From Theocolax elegans (Eukaryota > Arthropoda > Insecta > Hymenoptera > Cerocephalidae): a stretch of DNA of 64,000 bases. A program made the translations under genes and the position numbers. The stretch is taken from positions 35,262,066-35,326,065 of the forward strand of contig CM047429.1 of NCBI GenBank assembly GCA_026168455.1, read 5' to 3'. How positions within the stretch are numbered: position 1 is the stretch's first letter; each line of letters starts with the position of its first letter. The notes beneath the pieces are model-generated. The model ran no database searches, was not told the origin of the DNA, and saw only the letters and a program-made list of their open reading frames with translations. Positions 52,480 to 64,000 of the stretch are shown here, in pieces.

Positions 52480-54540
52480 AGTTGGTAATAAGGTTGGTAA
52501 TAATAAAAATTTTGAACCTTATGTTTTACACCGAAATCAAATAAATGGGATTAAATACTCATGAGTAGGTATATCATAATTGAGTACATTAATTATTATA
52601 ACAATTATAGCCATCTATTTTCAACCAAAATCCTACTATCTGGATTGAATACTCGTATGAGTTGGTAATAATATAGAACTTAGCTATAATTGTGGGAGAA
52701 TCGTTTTTCGAACGAGTCCTAATTTTATCATTAGAGCAAAGCGACAAAGATACTCGCTGAATTGAAACTCATCTGTCTCCCGCGCATCAAACTATATTTT
52801 TTGATACATAAGGTTTATTTTCAATTTTTAATAAACAAACTGTGCGTAAATCACATTGTGCAATCTTTGTATTGAAGACAATTTGTTTCAATGCTACTTA
52901 TTAGTCTATTATAATTGAATATACATAGATAATTAATCAATTGTAGCAACCTATTCTCCAGCAAAATCCAACTATCTGGATTGAGCACTCATAAAATGAG
53001 TCGGTAAATAAGTTTAACTATTATAAAATGTTTTACCCTATATTTTATACCGAAATCCAATTATTTGGATTGAATACTCGTATGAGTTGGTAATAATATA
53101 GAACTTAGCTATAATTGTGCGAAAATCGTTTTTCGAACGAGTCCTAATTTTATCATTAGAGTAAAGCGACGAAGATACTCGCTGAATTGAAACTCATCTG
53201 TCTCCCGCGCATCGAACTATATTTTGTGATACATAAAGTTTATTTTCAATTTTTAAAAAACAAACAGTGCGTAAGTCGTATTGTGCAATCTTTGTATTGA
53301 AGACAATTTGTTACAATGCTACTTACTAGTTTATTATAATTGAATATACATGGATAATTAATCAATTGTAGCAACCTATTCTGAACCAAAATCCAACTAT
53401 CTGGATTGAGCACTCATAAAATGAGTCGGTAAATAAGTTTAACTAATTTAAAACGTTTTACCCTGTATTTTATACCGAAATCCAATTATTTGGATTGAAT
53501 ACTCGTATGAGTAGGTAATAATATAGAACTTAGCTATAATTGTGCGAAAATCGTTTTTCGAACGAGTCCTAATTTTATCATTAGAGCAAAGCGACAAAGA
53601 TACTCGCTGAATTGAAACTCATCTGTCTCCCGCGCATCGAACTATATTTTGTGATACATAAAGTTTATTTTCAATTTTTAAAAAACAAACAGTGCGTAAG
53701 TCGTATTGTGCAATCTTTGTATTGAAGACAATTTGTTACAATGCTACTTACTAGTTTATTATAATTGAATATACATGGATAATTAATCAATTGTAGCAAC
53801 CTATTCTGAACCAAAATCCAACTATCTGGATTGAGCACTCATAAAATGAGTCGGTAAATAAGTTTAACTAATTTAAAACGTTTTACCCTGTATTTTATAC
53901 CGAAATCCAATTATTTGGATTGAATACTCGTATGAGTAGGTAATAATATAGAACTTAGCTATAATTGTGCGAAAATCGTTTTTCGAACGAGTCCTAATTT
54001 TATCATTAGAGCAAAGCGACAAAGATACTCGCTGAATTGAAACTCATCTGTCTCCCGCGCATCGAACTATAGTTTTTGATACATAAGGTTTATTTTCAAT
54101 TTTTAATAAACAAACTGTGCGTAAATCACATTATGCAATCGTTGTATTGAAGACAATTTGTTTCAATGCTACTTATTAGTCTATTATAATTGAATATACA
54201 TAGATAATTAATCAATTGTAGCAACCTATTCTGCACCAATATCCAACTATCTGGATTGAGCACTCATAAAATGAGTCGGTAAATAAGTTTAACTAATTTA
54301 AAACGTTTTACCCTATATTTTATACCGAAATCCAATTATTTGGATTGAATACTCGTATGAGTAGGTAATAATATGGAACTTAGCTATAATTGTGCGAAAA
54401 TCGTTTTTCGAACGAGTCTGAAACTCATCTGTCTCCCGCGCATCGAACTATATTTTTTGATACATAAGGTTTATTTTCAATTTTTAAAAAACAAACAGTG
54501 CGTAAATCACATTGTTCAATCTTTGTATTGAAGACAATTG
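52480..54540. repeat. 425-bp satellite, about 4.8 units
   Basis: The anchor 'aactcatctgtctcccgcgc' recurs at about 52,766, 53,191, 53,616 and 54,041, exactly 425 apart, and at 54,422, 381 apart. The last unit lacks 44 bp. Each unit contains 'ccaattatttgg' or 'ccaactatctgg' short palindromes. Units 2-4 are the most alike. No ORF. Confidence 0.93.
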
Positions 54541-55780
54541 AAAAAACTATAATCAGCTAAAATTAAATTAAAATTACCCGTATAACTAAAACCCTTCCTT
54601 ATATCTGACTACCCGCACTGTATCTACATCCTACCTACCCTTACAATTCTAATAACCCATCCCAAGTCGCACTAAAACACACTGGCACTGGCTAATACAC
54701 GTTATCCGGAAGGTGGTATGAACCTAGCAGAACTCAGCTTAGCTTATCTTCAAGTCCGTCTAGGCACCTGTTGAGGAAGGTTGATAATGCAGTATACACA
54801 GGGGCTTCCAATAGCTACACATGAACGGAGAGGTTGATCTGGAAGCTGTCAGCAGTGCCTAGCCAGGGCGAAGAGAGCTACCCTCGATTCAGAGTATCCG
54901 GAGTCAGCATGCATGTAGCCAGTTCACTGTAGAAATAATCCCATCTATTTTAGTGTATGCTAATAGTATGTGAGGACAAGGATAAAAGGAGCACATACAG
55001 ATGTATCTTAACAATACTGCCGTATCTTAATATTACAGGTGTATGGTAGGAGAGACAAGGCTGAAGAGAGGTTATGTTAGTGTTTACAAACTTTATCTGC
55101 AGCAGATATGCAAATAATATATTTATGAAGACGCATAGTAGCGCAAGCCCAAGATGTATATAATTACCTGAAGCAATACATGGGATAGCTATGGCAACTT
55201 TAGTGGTCGACGTCATTATGAGAAGCAGGATAGAGGCGACTCCGGGTAACGACGTTGGCGGCGCAGCGCGGTCGACATAGCGCCTGAAACTTATTAAGCG
55301 TCGTACTCATTAGTTGACGGGCGAAGATTATACACAAGATTATTACCTGAAGGAAGTAGCAGCAGCGATGTCCGGGCGAATAGGATATCAGTATGCAGCA
55401 GGATACCAGCTGAGCCACATAGAGACACGCGATCGTGACCGAGCTATGCGCATGCGCGCATGCAGATTCGCGGCAATCGAGAACCATGAGAAGTGGCTCT
55501 CCACAATTTACTGATATGAAAGTGCTAAACAAAAATTTTTTGTGCAATATTAATATTTAATTATTTATTCACAATAAATAACAATCGCTTAAATAACGAC
55601 TGAAATGCATAGTTGAAATAATTTAACAGACAATTACAAATTATCAATAATGATGAATAAATTTTTAATAATTGAAAAATTTACTTTTAATAATTTGATT
55701 CATTATTTACCGCAAAATTTGATAATTAATTATTAAAAAAATAAAGATGTACGCAAGAAAATAATAGAAGAGACGCCTTC
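54541..55780. other. GC-richer single-copy block of unknown nature
   Basis: 54,600-55,510 is clearly GC-richer than everything around it. A minus frame (54,950-55,547, two parts) and a plus frame (55,314-55,514, MTGEDYTQDYYLKEVAAAMS) overlap. None has a recognisable domain, so they may be chance frames. It could be a decayed gene, a non-coding RNA or the edge of an element. 55,550-55,780 is plain AT-rich. Confidence 0.4.
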
Positions 55781-56331
55781 GTTTATCGATAATGTAAATA
55801 TGTGTTAAATTTCAGACAAAATTATTATTGTGTTTTCGAGAAGAGTCTAACCAAAAATATGCAAAATATTCACCTCGTTGAGGTTAGGTTACCACTGCAC
55901 ATTGTGGAAAGTTCCAGATTTCCAAGGTGCGCGCAAACGTACCACGATGTCAACGTGTACTGCGTTCTATTAGCAATATTTGATAATTAATTAATAAAAA
56001 AATAAACCTGTATGTACAAAAATAAGAGAAGAGGCGCCTCCGTTTATTAATAACCTAACTATGTGCTGAATTATAAATTAATATCTTACCAAAAAAATGC
56101 AAAATTTCTACCTCGTTGAGGTTAGGTTACCACTTACACATGGTGGTGCGTCCGAAATATCGAAGCTGCGCGCGAACGTACCACGATGTCCACAGCATTG
56201 ACATTCACTATATTTCTATTGATATTCCAAAAGATTTTTCGGGAATAGTTGAACTGCCACAGTAGCATTCGCTTATGCTTATCTTCGACTTTATTTTATT
56301 CATTAAAAAAATATATATTTTAAACAATTAT

Positions 56332-56375
<44 letters not shown>

Positions 56376-56689
56376 TTAATGATAATTAAAACTGTTTGTA
56401 AATCATCCGAGGCTGTAGTAAAAGTATCTAATTACATCTCGAAGTAACATTTCACAAAAAAAACTAATAATTTTAAATTAATTAAGGTTTTACTGCACAT
56501 GGTGGTACGTCCGAGACATCGAAGCTGCGCGCGAACGTACCACGATGTCCACGACATTGACATTCACTATATTTCAATTGATATTCCAAATGATTTTTCG
56601 GGAATAGTCGCACTGCCACAGTAGCATTCGCTTATACTTATCTTCGACTTTATTTTATTCATTAAAAAATATATATTTTAAACAATTAT

Positions 56690-56721
<32 letters not shown>

Positions 56722-58430
56722 TTAATGATAATTCAAACTGTTTGTGAATTAAATCATCCGAGGCTGTAGTAAAAGTATCTAATTACATCTCGAAGTAACA
56801 TTTCACAAAAAAAACTATTAATTTTAAATTAATTAAGGTTTTACTGCACATGGTGGTACGTCCGAGACATCGAAGCTGCGCGCGAACGTACCACGATGTC
56901 CACGACATTGACATTCACTATATTTCAATTGATATTCCAAATGATTTTTCGGGAATAGTCGCTCTGCCACAGTAGCATTCGCTTATACTTATCTTCGACT
57001 TTATTTTAATCATAAAAAAAAATATATATTTTAAACAATTATATTATTTATTTATTTATTTATTTATTTATTAATGATAATTAAAACTGTTTGTAAATCA
57101 TCCGAGGCTGTAGTAAAAGTACCTAATTACATCCCGAAGTAACATTTCACAAAAAAAACTAATAATTTTAAATTAATTAAGGTTTTACTGCACATGGTGG
57201 TACGTCCGAGACATCGAAGCTGCGCCCGAACGTACCACGATGTCCACGACATTGACATTCACTATATTTCAATTGATATTCCAAATGATTTTTCGGGAAT
57301 AGTCGCACTGCCACAGTAGCATTCGCTTATACTTATCTTCGACTTTATTTTATTCATTAAAAAATATATATTTTAAACAATTATATTATTTATTCATTTA
57401 TTTATTTATTTATTTATTAATGATAATTAAAACTGTTTGTGAATTAAATCATCCGAGGCTGTAGTAAAAGTATCTAATTACATCTCGAAGTAACATTTCA
57501 CAAAAAAAACTAATAATTTTAAATTAATTAAGGTTTTACTGCACATGGTGGTACGTCCGAGACATCGAAGCTGCGCGCGAACGTACCACGATGTCCACGA
57601 CATTGACATTCACTATATTTCAATTGATATTCCAAATGATTTTTCGGGAATAGTCGCACTGCCACAGTAGCATTCGCTTATACTTATCTTCGACTTTATT
57701 TTATTCATTAAAAAATATATATTTTAAACAATTATATTATTTATTCATTTATTTATTTATTTATTTATTAATGATAATTCAAACTGTTTGTGAATTAAAT
57801 CATCCGAGGCTGTAGTAAAAGTATCTAATTACATCTCGAAGTAACATTTCACAAAAAAAACTATTAATTTTAAATTAATTAAGGTTTTACTGCACATGGT
57901 GGTACGTCCGAGACATCGAAGCTGCGCGCGAACGTACCACGATGTCCACGACATTGACATTCACTATATTTCAATTGATATTCCAAATGATTTTTCGGGA
58001 ATAGTCGCTCTGCCACAGTAGCATTCGCTTATACTTATCTTCGACTTTATTTTAATCATAAAAAAAAATATATATTTTAAACAATTATATTATTTATTTA
58101 TTTATTTATTTATTTATTAATGATAATTAAAACTGTTTGTAAATCATCCGAGGCTGTAGTAAAAGTACCTAATTACATCCCGAAGTAACATTTCACAAAA
58201 AAAACTAATAATTTTAAATTAATTAAGGTTTTACTGCACATGGTGGTACGTCCGAGACATCGAAGCTGCGCCCGAACGTACCACGATGTCCACAGCATTG
58301 ACATTCACTTTATTTCAATTGATATTCCAAAAGATTTTTCGGGAATAGTTGCACTGCCACAGTAGCATTCGCTTATACTTATCTTCGACTTTATTTTATT
58401 CATTAAAAAATATATATTTTAAACAATTAT

Positions 58431-58462
<32 letters not shown>

Positions 58463-59130
58463 TTAATGATAATTAAAACTGTTTGTGAATTAAATCATCC
58501 GAGGCTGTAGTAAAAGTACCTAATTACATCCCGAAGTAACGTTTCACAAAAAAAACTAATAATTTTAAATTAATTAAGGTTTTACTGCACATGGTGGTAC
58601 GTCCGAGACATCGAAGCTGCGCGCGAACGTACCACGATGTCCACGACATTGACATTCACTATATTTCAATTGATATTCCAAATGATTTTTCGGGAATAGT
58701 CGTTCTGCCACAGTAGCATTCGCTTATACTTATCTTCGACTTTATTTTAATCATTAAAAAAATATATATTTTAAACAATTATATTATTTATATATTTATT
58801 TATTTATTTATTAATGATAATTAAAACTGTTTGTGAATTAAATCATCCGAGGCTGTAGTAAAAGTATCTAATTACATCTCGAAGTAACATTTCACAAAAA
58901 AAACTAATAATTTTAAATTAATTAAGGTTTTACTGCACATGGTGGTACGTCCGAGACATCGAAGCTGCGCGCGACCGTACCACAATGTCCACGACATTGA
59001 CATTCACTATATTTCAATTGATATTTTAAATAATTTTTCGGGAATAGTTGCACTGCCACAGTAGTATTCGCTTATACTTATCTTCGACTTTATTTTATTC
59101 ATTAAAAAAATATATATTTTAAACAATTAT

Positions 59131-59162
<32 letters not shown>

Positions 59163-60168
59163 TTAATGATAATTAGAACTGTTTGTAAATCATCCGAGGC
59201 TGTAGTAAAAGTACCTAATTACATCCCGAAGTAACGTTTCACAAAAAAAACTAATAATTTTAAATTAATTAAGGTTTTACTGCACATGGTGGTACGTCCG
59301 AGACATCGAAGCTGCGCTCGAACGTACCACGATGTCCACGACATTGACATTCACTATATTTCAATTGAAATTCCAAATGATTTTTCGGGAATAGTCGCTC
59401 TGCCACAGTAGCATTCGCTTATACTTATCTTCAACTTTATTTTAATCATTAAAAAAATATATATTTTAAACAATTATATTATTTATATATTTATTTATTT
59501 ATTTATTAATGATAATTAAAACAGTTTGTGATTTAAATCATCCGAGGCTGTAGTAAAAGTATCTAATTACTTCTCGAAGTAACTTTTCACAAAAAAAACT
59601 AATAATTTTAAATTAATTAACGTTTTACTGCACATGGTGGTACGTCCGAGACATCGAAGCTGCGCGCGAACGTACCACGATGTCCACGACATTGACATTC
59701 ACTATATTTCAATTGATATTCCAAATGATTTTTCGGGAATAGTCGCACTGCCACAGTAGCATTCGCTTATACTTATCTTCGACTTTATTTTATTCATTAA
59801 AAAAATATATATTTTAAACAATTATATTATTTATTTATTTATTTATTTATTTATTAATGATAATTAAAACTGTTTGTAAATCATCCGAGGCTGTAGTAAA
59901 AGTATCTAATTACATCTCGAAGTAACATTTCACAAAAAAAACTAATATTTTTAAATTAATTAAGGTTTTACTGCACATGGTGGTACGTCCGAGACATCGA
60001 AGCTGCGCGCCAACGTACCACGATGTTCACAGCATTGACATTCACTATATTTCAATTGATATTCCAAATAATTGTTCGGGAATAGTCGCATTGCCACAGT
60101 AGCATTCGGTTATACTTATCTTCGACTTTATTTTAATCATTAAAAAAATATATATTTTAAACAATTAT

Positions 60169-60200
<32 letters not shown>

Positions 60201-62928
60201 TTAACGATAATTAAAACTGTTTGTAAATCATCCGAGAATGTAGTAAAAGTATCTAATTACATCCCGAAGTAACATTTCACAAAAAAAACTAATAATTTTA
60301 AATTAATTAACGGTTTTACTGCACATGGTGGTACGTCCGAGACATCGAAGCTGCGCGCGAACGTACCACGATGTCCACGACATTGACATTCACTATATTT
60401 CAATTGATATTCCAAATGATTTTTCGGGAATAGTCGCACTGCCACAGTAGCATTCGCTTATACTTATCTTCGACTTTATTTTATTCATTAAAAAATATAT
60501 ATTTTAAACAATATATTATTTATTTATTTATTTATTTATTTATTAATGATAATTAAAACTGTTTGTGAATAATCATCCGAGGCTGTAGTAAAAGTATCTA
60601 ATTACATCTCGAAGTAACATTTCACAAAAAAAACTAATAATTTTAAATTAATTAAGGTTTTACTGCACATGGTGGTACGTCCGAGACATCGAAGCTGCGC
60701 GCGAACGTACCACGATGTCCACGACATTGACATTCACTATATTTCAATTGATATTCCAAATGATTTTTCGGGAATAGTTGCACTGCCACAGTAGCATTCG
60801 CTTATACTTATCTTCGACTTTATTTTATTCATTAAAAAATATATATTTTAAACAATTATATTATTTATTTATTTATTTATTTATTTATTAATGATAATTA
60901 AAACTGTTTGTGAATTAAATCATCCGAGGCTGTAGTAAAAGTATCTAATTACATCTCGAAGTAACATTTCACAAAAAAAACTAATAATTTTAAATTAATT
61001 AAGGTTTTACTGCACATGGTGGTACGTCCGAGACTTCGAAGCTGCGCGCGAACGTACCACGATGTCCACGACATTGACATTCACTATATTTCAATTGATA
61101 TTCCAAATGATTTTTCGGGAATAGTCGCACTGCCACAGTAGCATTCGCTTATACATATCTTCGACTTTATTTTAATCATTAAAAATATATTTATTTAAAA
61201 CAATTATATTATTTATATATTTATTTATTTATTTATTAATGATAATTAAAACTGTTTGTAAATTAAATCATCCGAGGCTGTAGTAAAAGTATCTAATTAC
61301 ATCTCGAAGTAACATTTCACAAAAAAACTAATAATTTTAAATTAATTAAGGTTTTACTGCACATGGTGGTACGTCCGAGATATCGAAGCTGCGCGCGAAC
61401 GTACCACGATGTCCACAGCATTGACATTCACTATATTTCAATTGATATTCTAAATATTTTTCGGGAATAGTCGCACTGCCACAGTAGCATTCGCTTATAC
61501 TTATCTTCCGACTTTATTTTATTCATTAAAAAAATATATATTTTAAACAATTCTATTATTTATATATTTATTTATTTATTTATTAATGATAATTAAAACT
61601 GTTTGTGAATTAAATCATCCGAGGCTGTAGTAAAAGTACCTAATTACATCTCGAAGTAACATTTCACAAAAAAACTAATAATTTTAAATTAATTAAGGTT
61701 TTACTGCACATGTTGGTACGTCCGAGATATCGAAGCTGCGCGCGAACGTACCACGATGTCCACAGCATTGACATTCACTATATTTCAATTGATATTCTAA
61801 ATATTTTTCGGAATAGTCGCACTGCCACAGTAGCATTCGCTTATACTTATCTTCGACTTTATTTTATTCATTAAAAAAATATATATTTTAAACAATTATA
61901 TTATTTATTTATTTATTTACTTATTTATAATTAAAACTGTTTGTAAATCATCCGAGAATGTAGTAAAAGTATCTAATTACATCTCGAAGTAACATTTCAC
62001 AAAAAAAACTAATAATTATAAATTAATTAAGGTTTTACTGCACATGGTGATACGTCCGAGACATCGAAGCTACGCGCGAACGTACCACGATGTCCACGGC
62101 ATTGACATTCACTAGATTTCAATTGATATTCCAAATGATTTTTCGGGAATAGTCGCACTGTCACAGTAGCATTCGCTTACACTTATCTTCGACTTACTTT
62201 TATCATTAAAACATATATATTTTAAACAGTTTATTATATATTTATTATTTATTTATTTATTTATTTATTAATGATAATTAAAACTGTTTGTAAATCATCC
62301 GAGGCTGTAGTAAAAGTATCTAATTACATCTCGAAGTAACATTTTCACAAAAAAAACTAATAATTTTAAATTAATTAAGGTTTTACTGCACATGGTGGTA
62401 CGTCCGAGACATCGAAGCTGCGCGCGAACGTACCACGATGTCCACGACATTGACATTCACTATATTTCAATTGATATTCTAAATGATTTTTCGGGAATAG
62501 TCGCACTGCCACAGTAGCATTCGCTTATACTTATCTTCGACTTTATTTTATTCATTAAAAAAATATATATTTTAAACAATTATATTATTTATTTATTTAT
62601 TTATTTATTTATTAATGATAATTAAAACTGTTTGTAAATCATCCGAGGCTGTAGTAAAAGTATCTAATTACATCTCGAAGTAACATTTCACAAAAAAAAC
62701 TAATATTTTTAAATTAATTAAGGTTTTACTGCACATGGTGGTACGTCCGAGACATCGAAGCTGCGCGCGAACGTACCACGATGTTCACAGCATTGACATT
62801 CACTATATTTCAATTGATATTCCAAATAATTGTTCGGGAATAGTCGCACTTGCCACAGTAGCATTCGGCTTATACTTATCTTCGACTTTATTTTAATCAT
62901 TAAAAAAATATATATTTTAAACAATTAT

Positions 62929-62964
<36 letters not shown>

Positions 62965-64000
62965 TTAACGATAATTAAAACTGTTTGTAAATCATCCGAG
63001 AATGTAGTAAAAGTATCTAATTACATCCCGAAGTAACATTTCACAAAAAAAACTAATAATTTTAAATTAATTAACGTTTTACTGCACATGGTGGTACGTC
63101 CGAGACATCGAAGCTGCGCGCGAACGTACCACGATGTCCACGAGATTGACATTCACTATATTTCAATTGATATTCTAAATATTTTTTCGGGAATAGTCGC
63201 ACTGCCACAGTAGCATTCGCTTATACTTATCTTCGACTTTATTTTATTCATTAAAAAAATATATATTTTAAACAAATATATTATTTATTTATTTATTTAT
63301 TTATTTATTAATGATAATTAAAACTGTTTGTAAATCATCCGAGGCTGTAGTAAAAGTACCTAATTACATCCCGAAGTAACATTTCACAAAAAAAACTAAT
63401 AATTTTAAATTAATTAAGGTTTTACTGCACATGGTGGTACGTCCGAGACATCGAAGCTGCGCGTGAACGTACCACGATGTCCACAGCATTGACATTCACT
63501 TTATTTCAATTGATATTCCAAAAGATTTTTCGGGAATATTTGCACTGCCACAGTAGCATTCGCTTATACTTATCTTCGACTTTATTTTATTCATTAAAAA
63601 ATATATATTTTAAACAATATATTATTTATTTATTTATTTATTTATTTATTAATGATAATTAAAACTGTTTGTGAATAATCATCCGAGGCTGTAGTAAAAG
63701 TATCTAATTACATCTCGAAGTAACATTTCACAAAAAAAACTAATAATTTTAAATTAATTAAGGTTTTACTGCACATGGTGGTACGTCCGAGACTTCGAAG
63801 CTGCGCGCGAACGTACCACGATGTCCACGACATTGACATTCACTATATTTCAATTGATATTCCAAATGATTTTTCGGGAATAGTCGCACTGCCACAGTAG
63901 CATTCGCTTATACATATCTTCGACTTTATTTTAATCATTAAAAATATATTTATTTAAAACAATTATATTATTTATATATTTATTTATTTATTTATTAATG
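55781..64000. repeat. 342-351-bp satellite array with higher-order repeats
   Basis: About 23 units to the right edge, beyond which it continues. The first two (about 55,840 and 56,100) are diverged. The 'gaggctgtag' anchors lie at 56,411, 56,762, 57,106, 57,457, 57,808, 58,152 and 58,503. Each unit has a tttattta-type tract of varying length and a hairpin with arms GTGGTACGT and ACGTACCAC. The pattern 351/344/351 repeats every 1,046 bp, and another level repeats at about 2,758 bp. Short frames (for example 60,257-60,445, 62,718-62,924) are the repeat itself. Confidence 0.95.

Noticed and set aside
54950..55547. Two minus frames (88 and 115 codons) in the GC-rich block
   Set aside because: No signal, domain or codon pattern that distinguishes them from GC-rich chance frames.
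55880..55895. TTAGG-like motif (gaggttaggttacc), possible telomere repeat
   Set aside because: Occurs once per diverged unit and not as a tandem TTAGG array.
60257..60445. 62-68-codon frames in the ~348-bp satellite
   Set aside because: Recur only where a unit happens to lack a stop; they are repeat sequence.
55781..64000. CRISPR-like regular spacing
   Set aside because: The repeat unit is continuous with no unique spacers, and the setting is eukaryotic satellite DNA.

Overview
This is a stretch of AT-rich eukaryotic nuclear DNA, almost certainly from an insect. The evidence is the mix of piggyBac, FLYWCH/MULE-like, Penelope, Helitron and env-bearing Ty3/Gypsy sequences, GT-AG introns, several MITE families and long satellite arrays. 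I cannot fix the order; Hymenoptera or Hemiptera would both fit. There are no bacterial-type operons, no CRISPR array and no clearly host-specific housekeeping gene. The window is a nested transposon cluster next to satellite DNA. Layout, left to right: 1-2.9 kb holds a 76-bp duplication, a 59-bp minisatellite (about 26 units) and two Helitron-type ends. 3.6-5.7 kb holds a possible tRNA-derived SINE and a decayed Helitron Rep/helicase fragment on the minus strand. 6.7-7.2 kb has a two-exon gene remnant. 7.4-9.6 kb is a large fold-back element with a nested MITE and a 5S-rRNA-derived SINE in its core. 10.2-46.2 kb is one minus-strand FLYWCH-MULE-type gene, read from about 46.1 kb down to 10.2 kb, split by insertions. 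A perfect 2 x 163-bp palindrome lies in its last exon, a 28-kb Gypsy retrotransposon lies in a middle exon with a 4-bp target duplication, and a decayed Penelope element lies in its first intron. The Gypsy element (13,513-41,704) has LTRs of 990 and 1,171 bp and decayed gag, protease, RT-RNase H, integrase and env genes. It carries two further elements. One is a 3.9-kb piggyBac with an intact 556-aa transposase and about 760-bp inverted repeats, inserted inside reverse transcriptase. The other is a 9.9-kb LTR element in opposite orientation, with two same-length 1,261-bp LTRs that read as identical, inserted after RNase H. Between env and the 3' LTR the Gypsy element also holds a long intact antisense ORF ending in a Cys-rich finger; I do not recognise it and it is the best candidate for something undescribed. 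46.2-51.8 kb is a field of fold-back and MITE insertions, including a second copy of the 7.4-9.6 kb family and a TTAA-flanked piggyBac MITE. 52.5-54.5 kb is a 425-bp satellite. 54.6-55.5 kb is a more GC-rich block of unknown nature. 55.8-64.0 kb is a 342-351-bp satellite with two levels of higher-order repeats, running off the right edge. How the parts interact: only the piggyBac transposase, the nested element's gag and most of its pol, and the antisense ORF look open and unbroken. Nesting gives a relative order: MULE-type gene first, Gypsy next, then piggyBac and the minus-strand LTR element. Several breaks are single-base indels, some at homopolymers, so part of the decay may be sequencing error.
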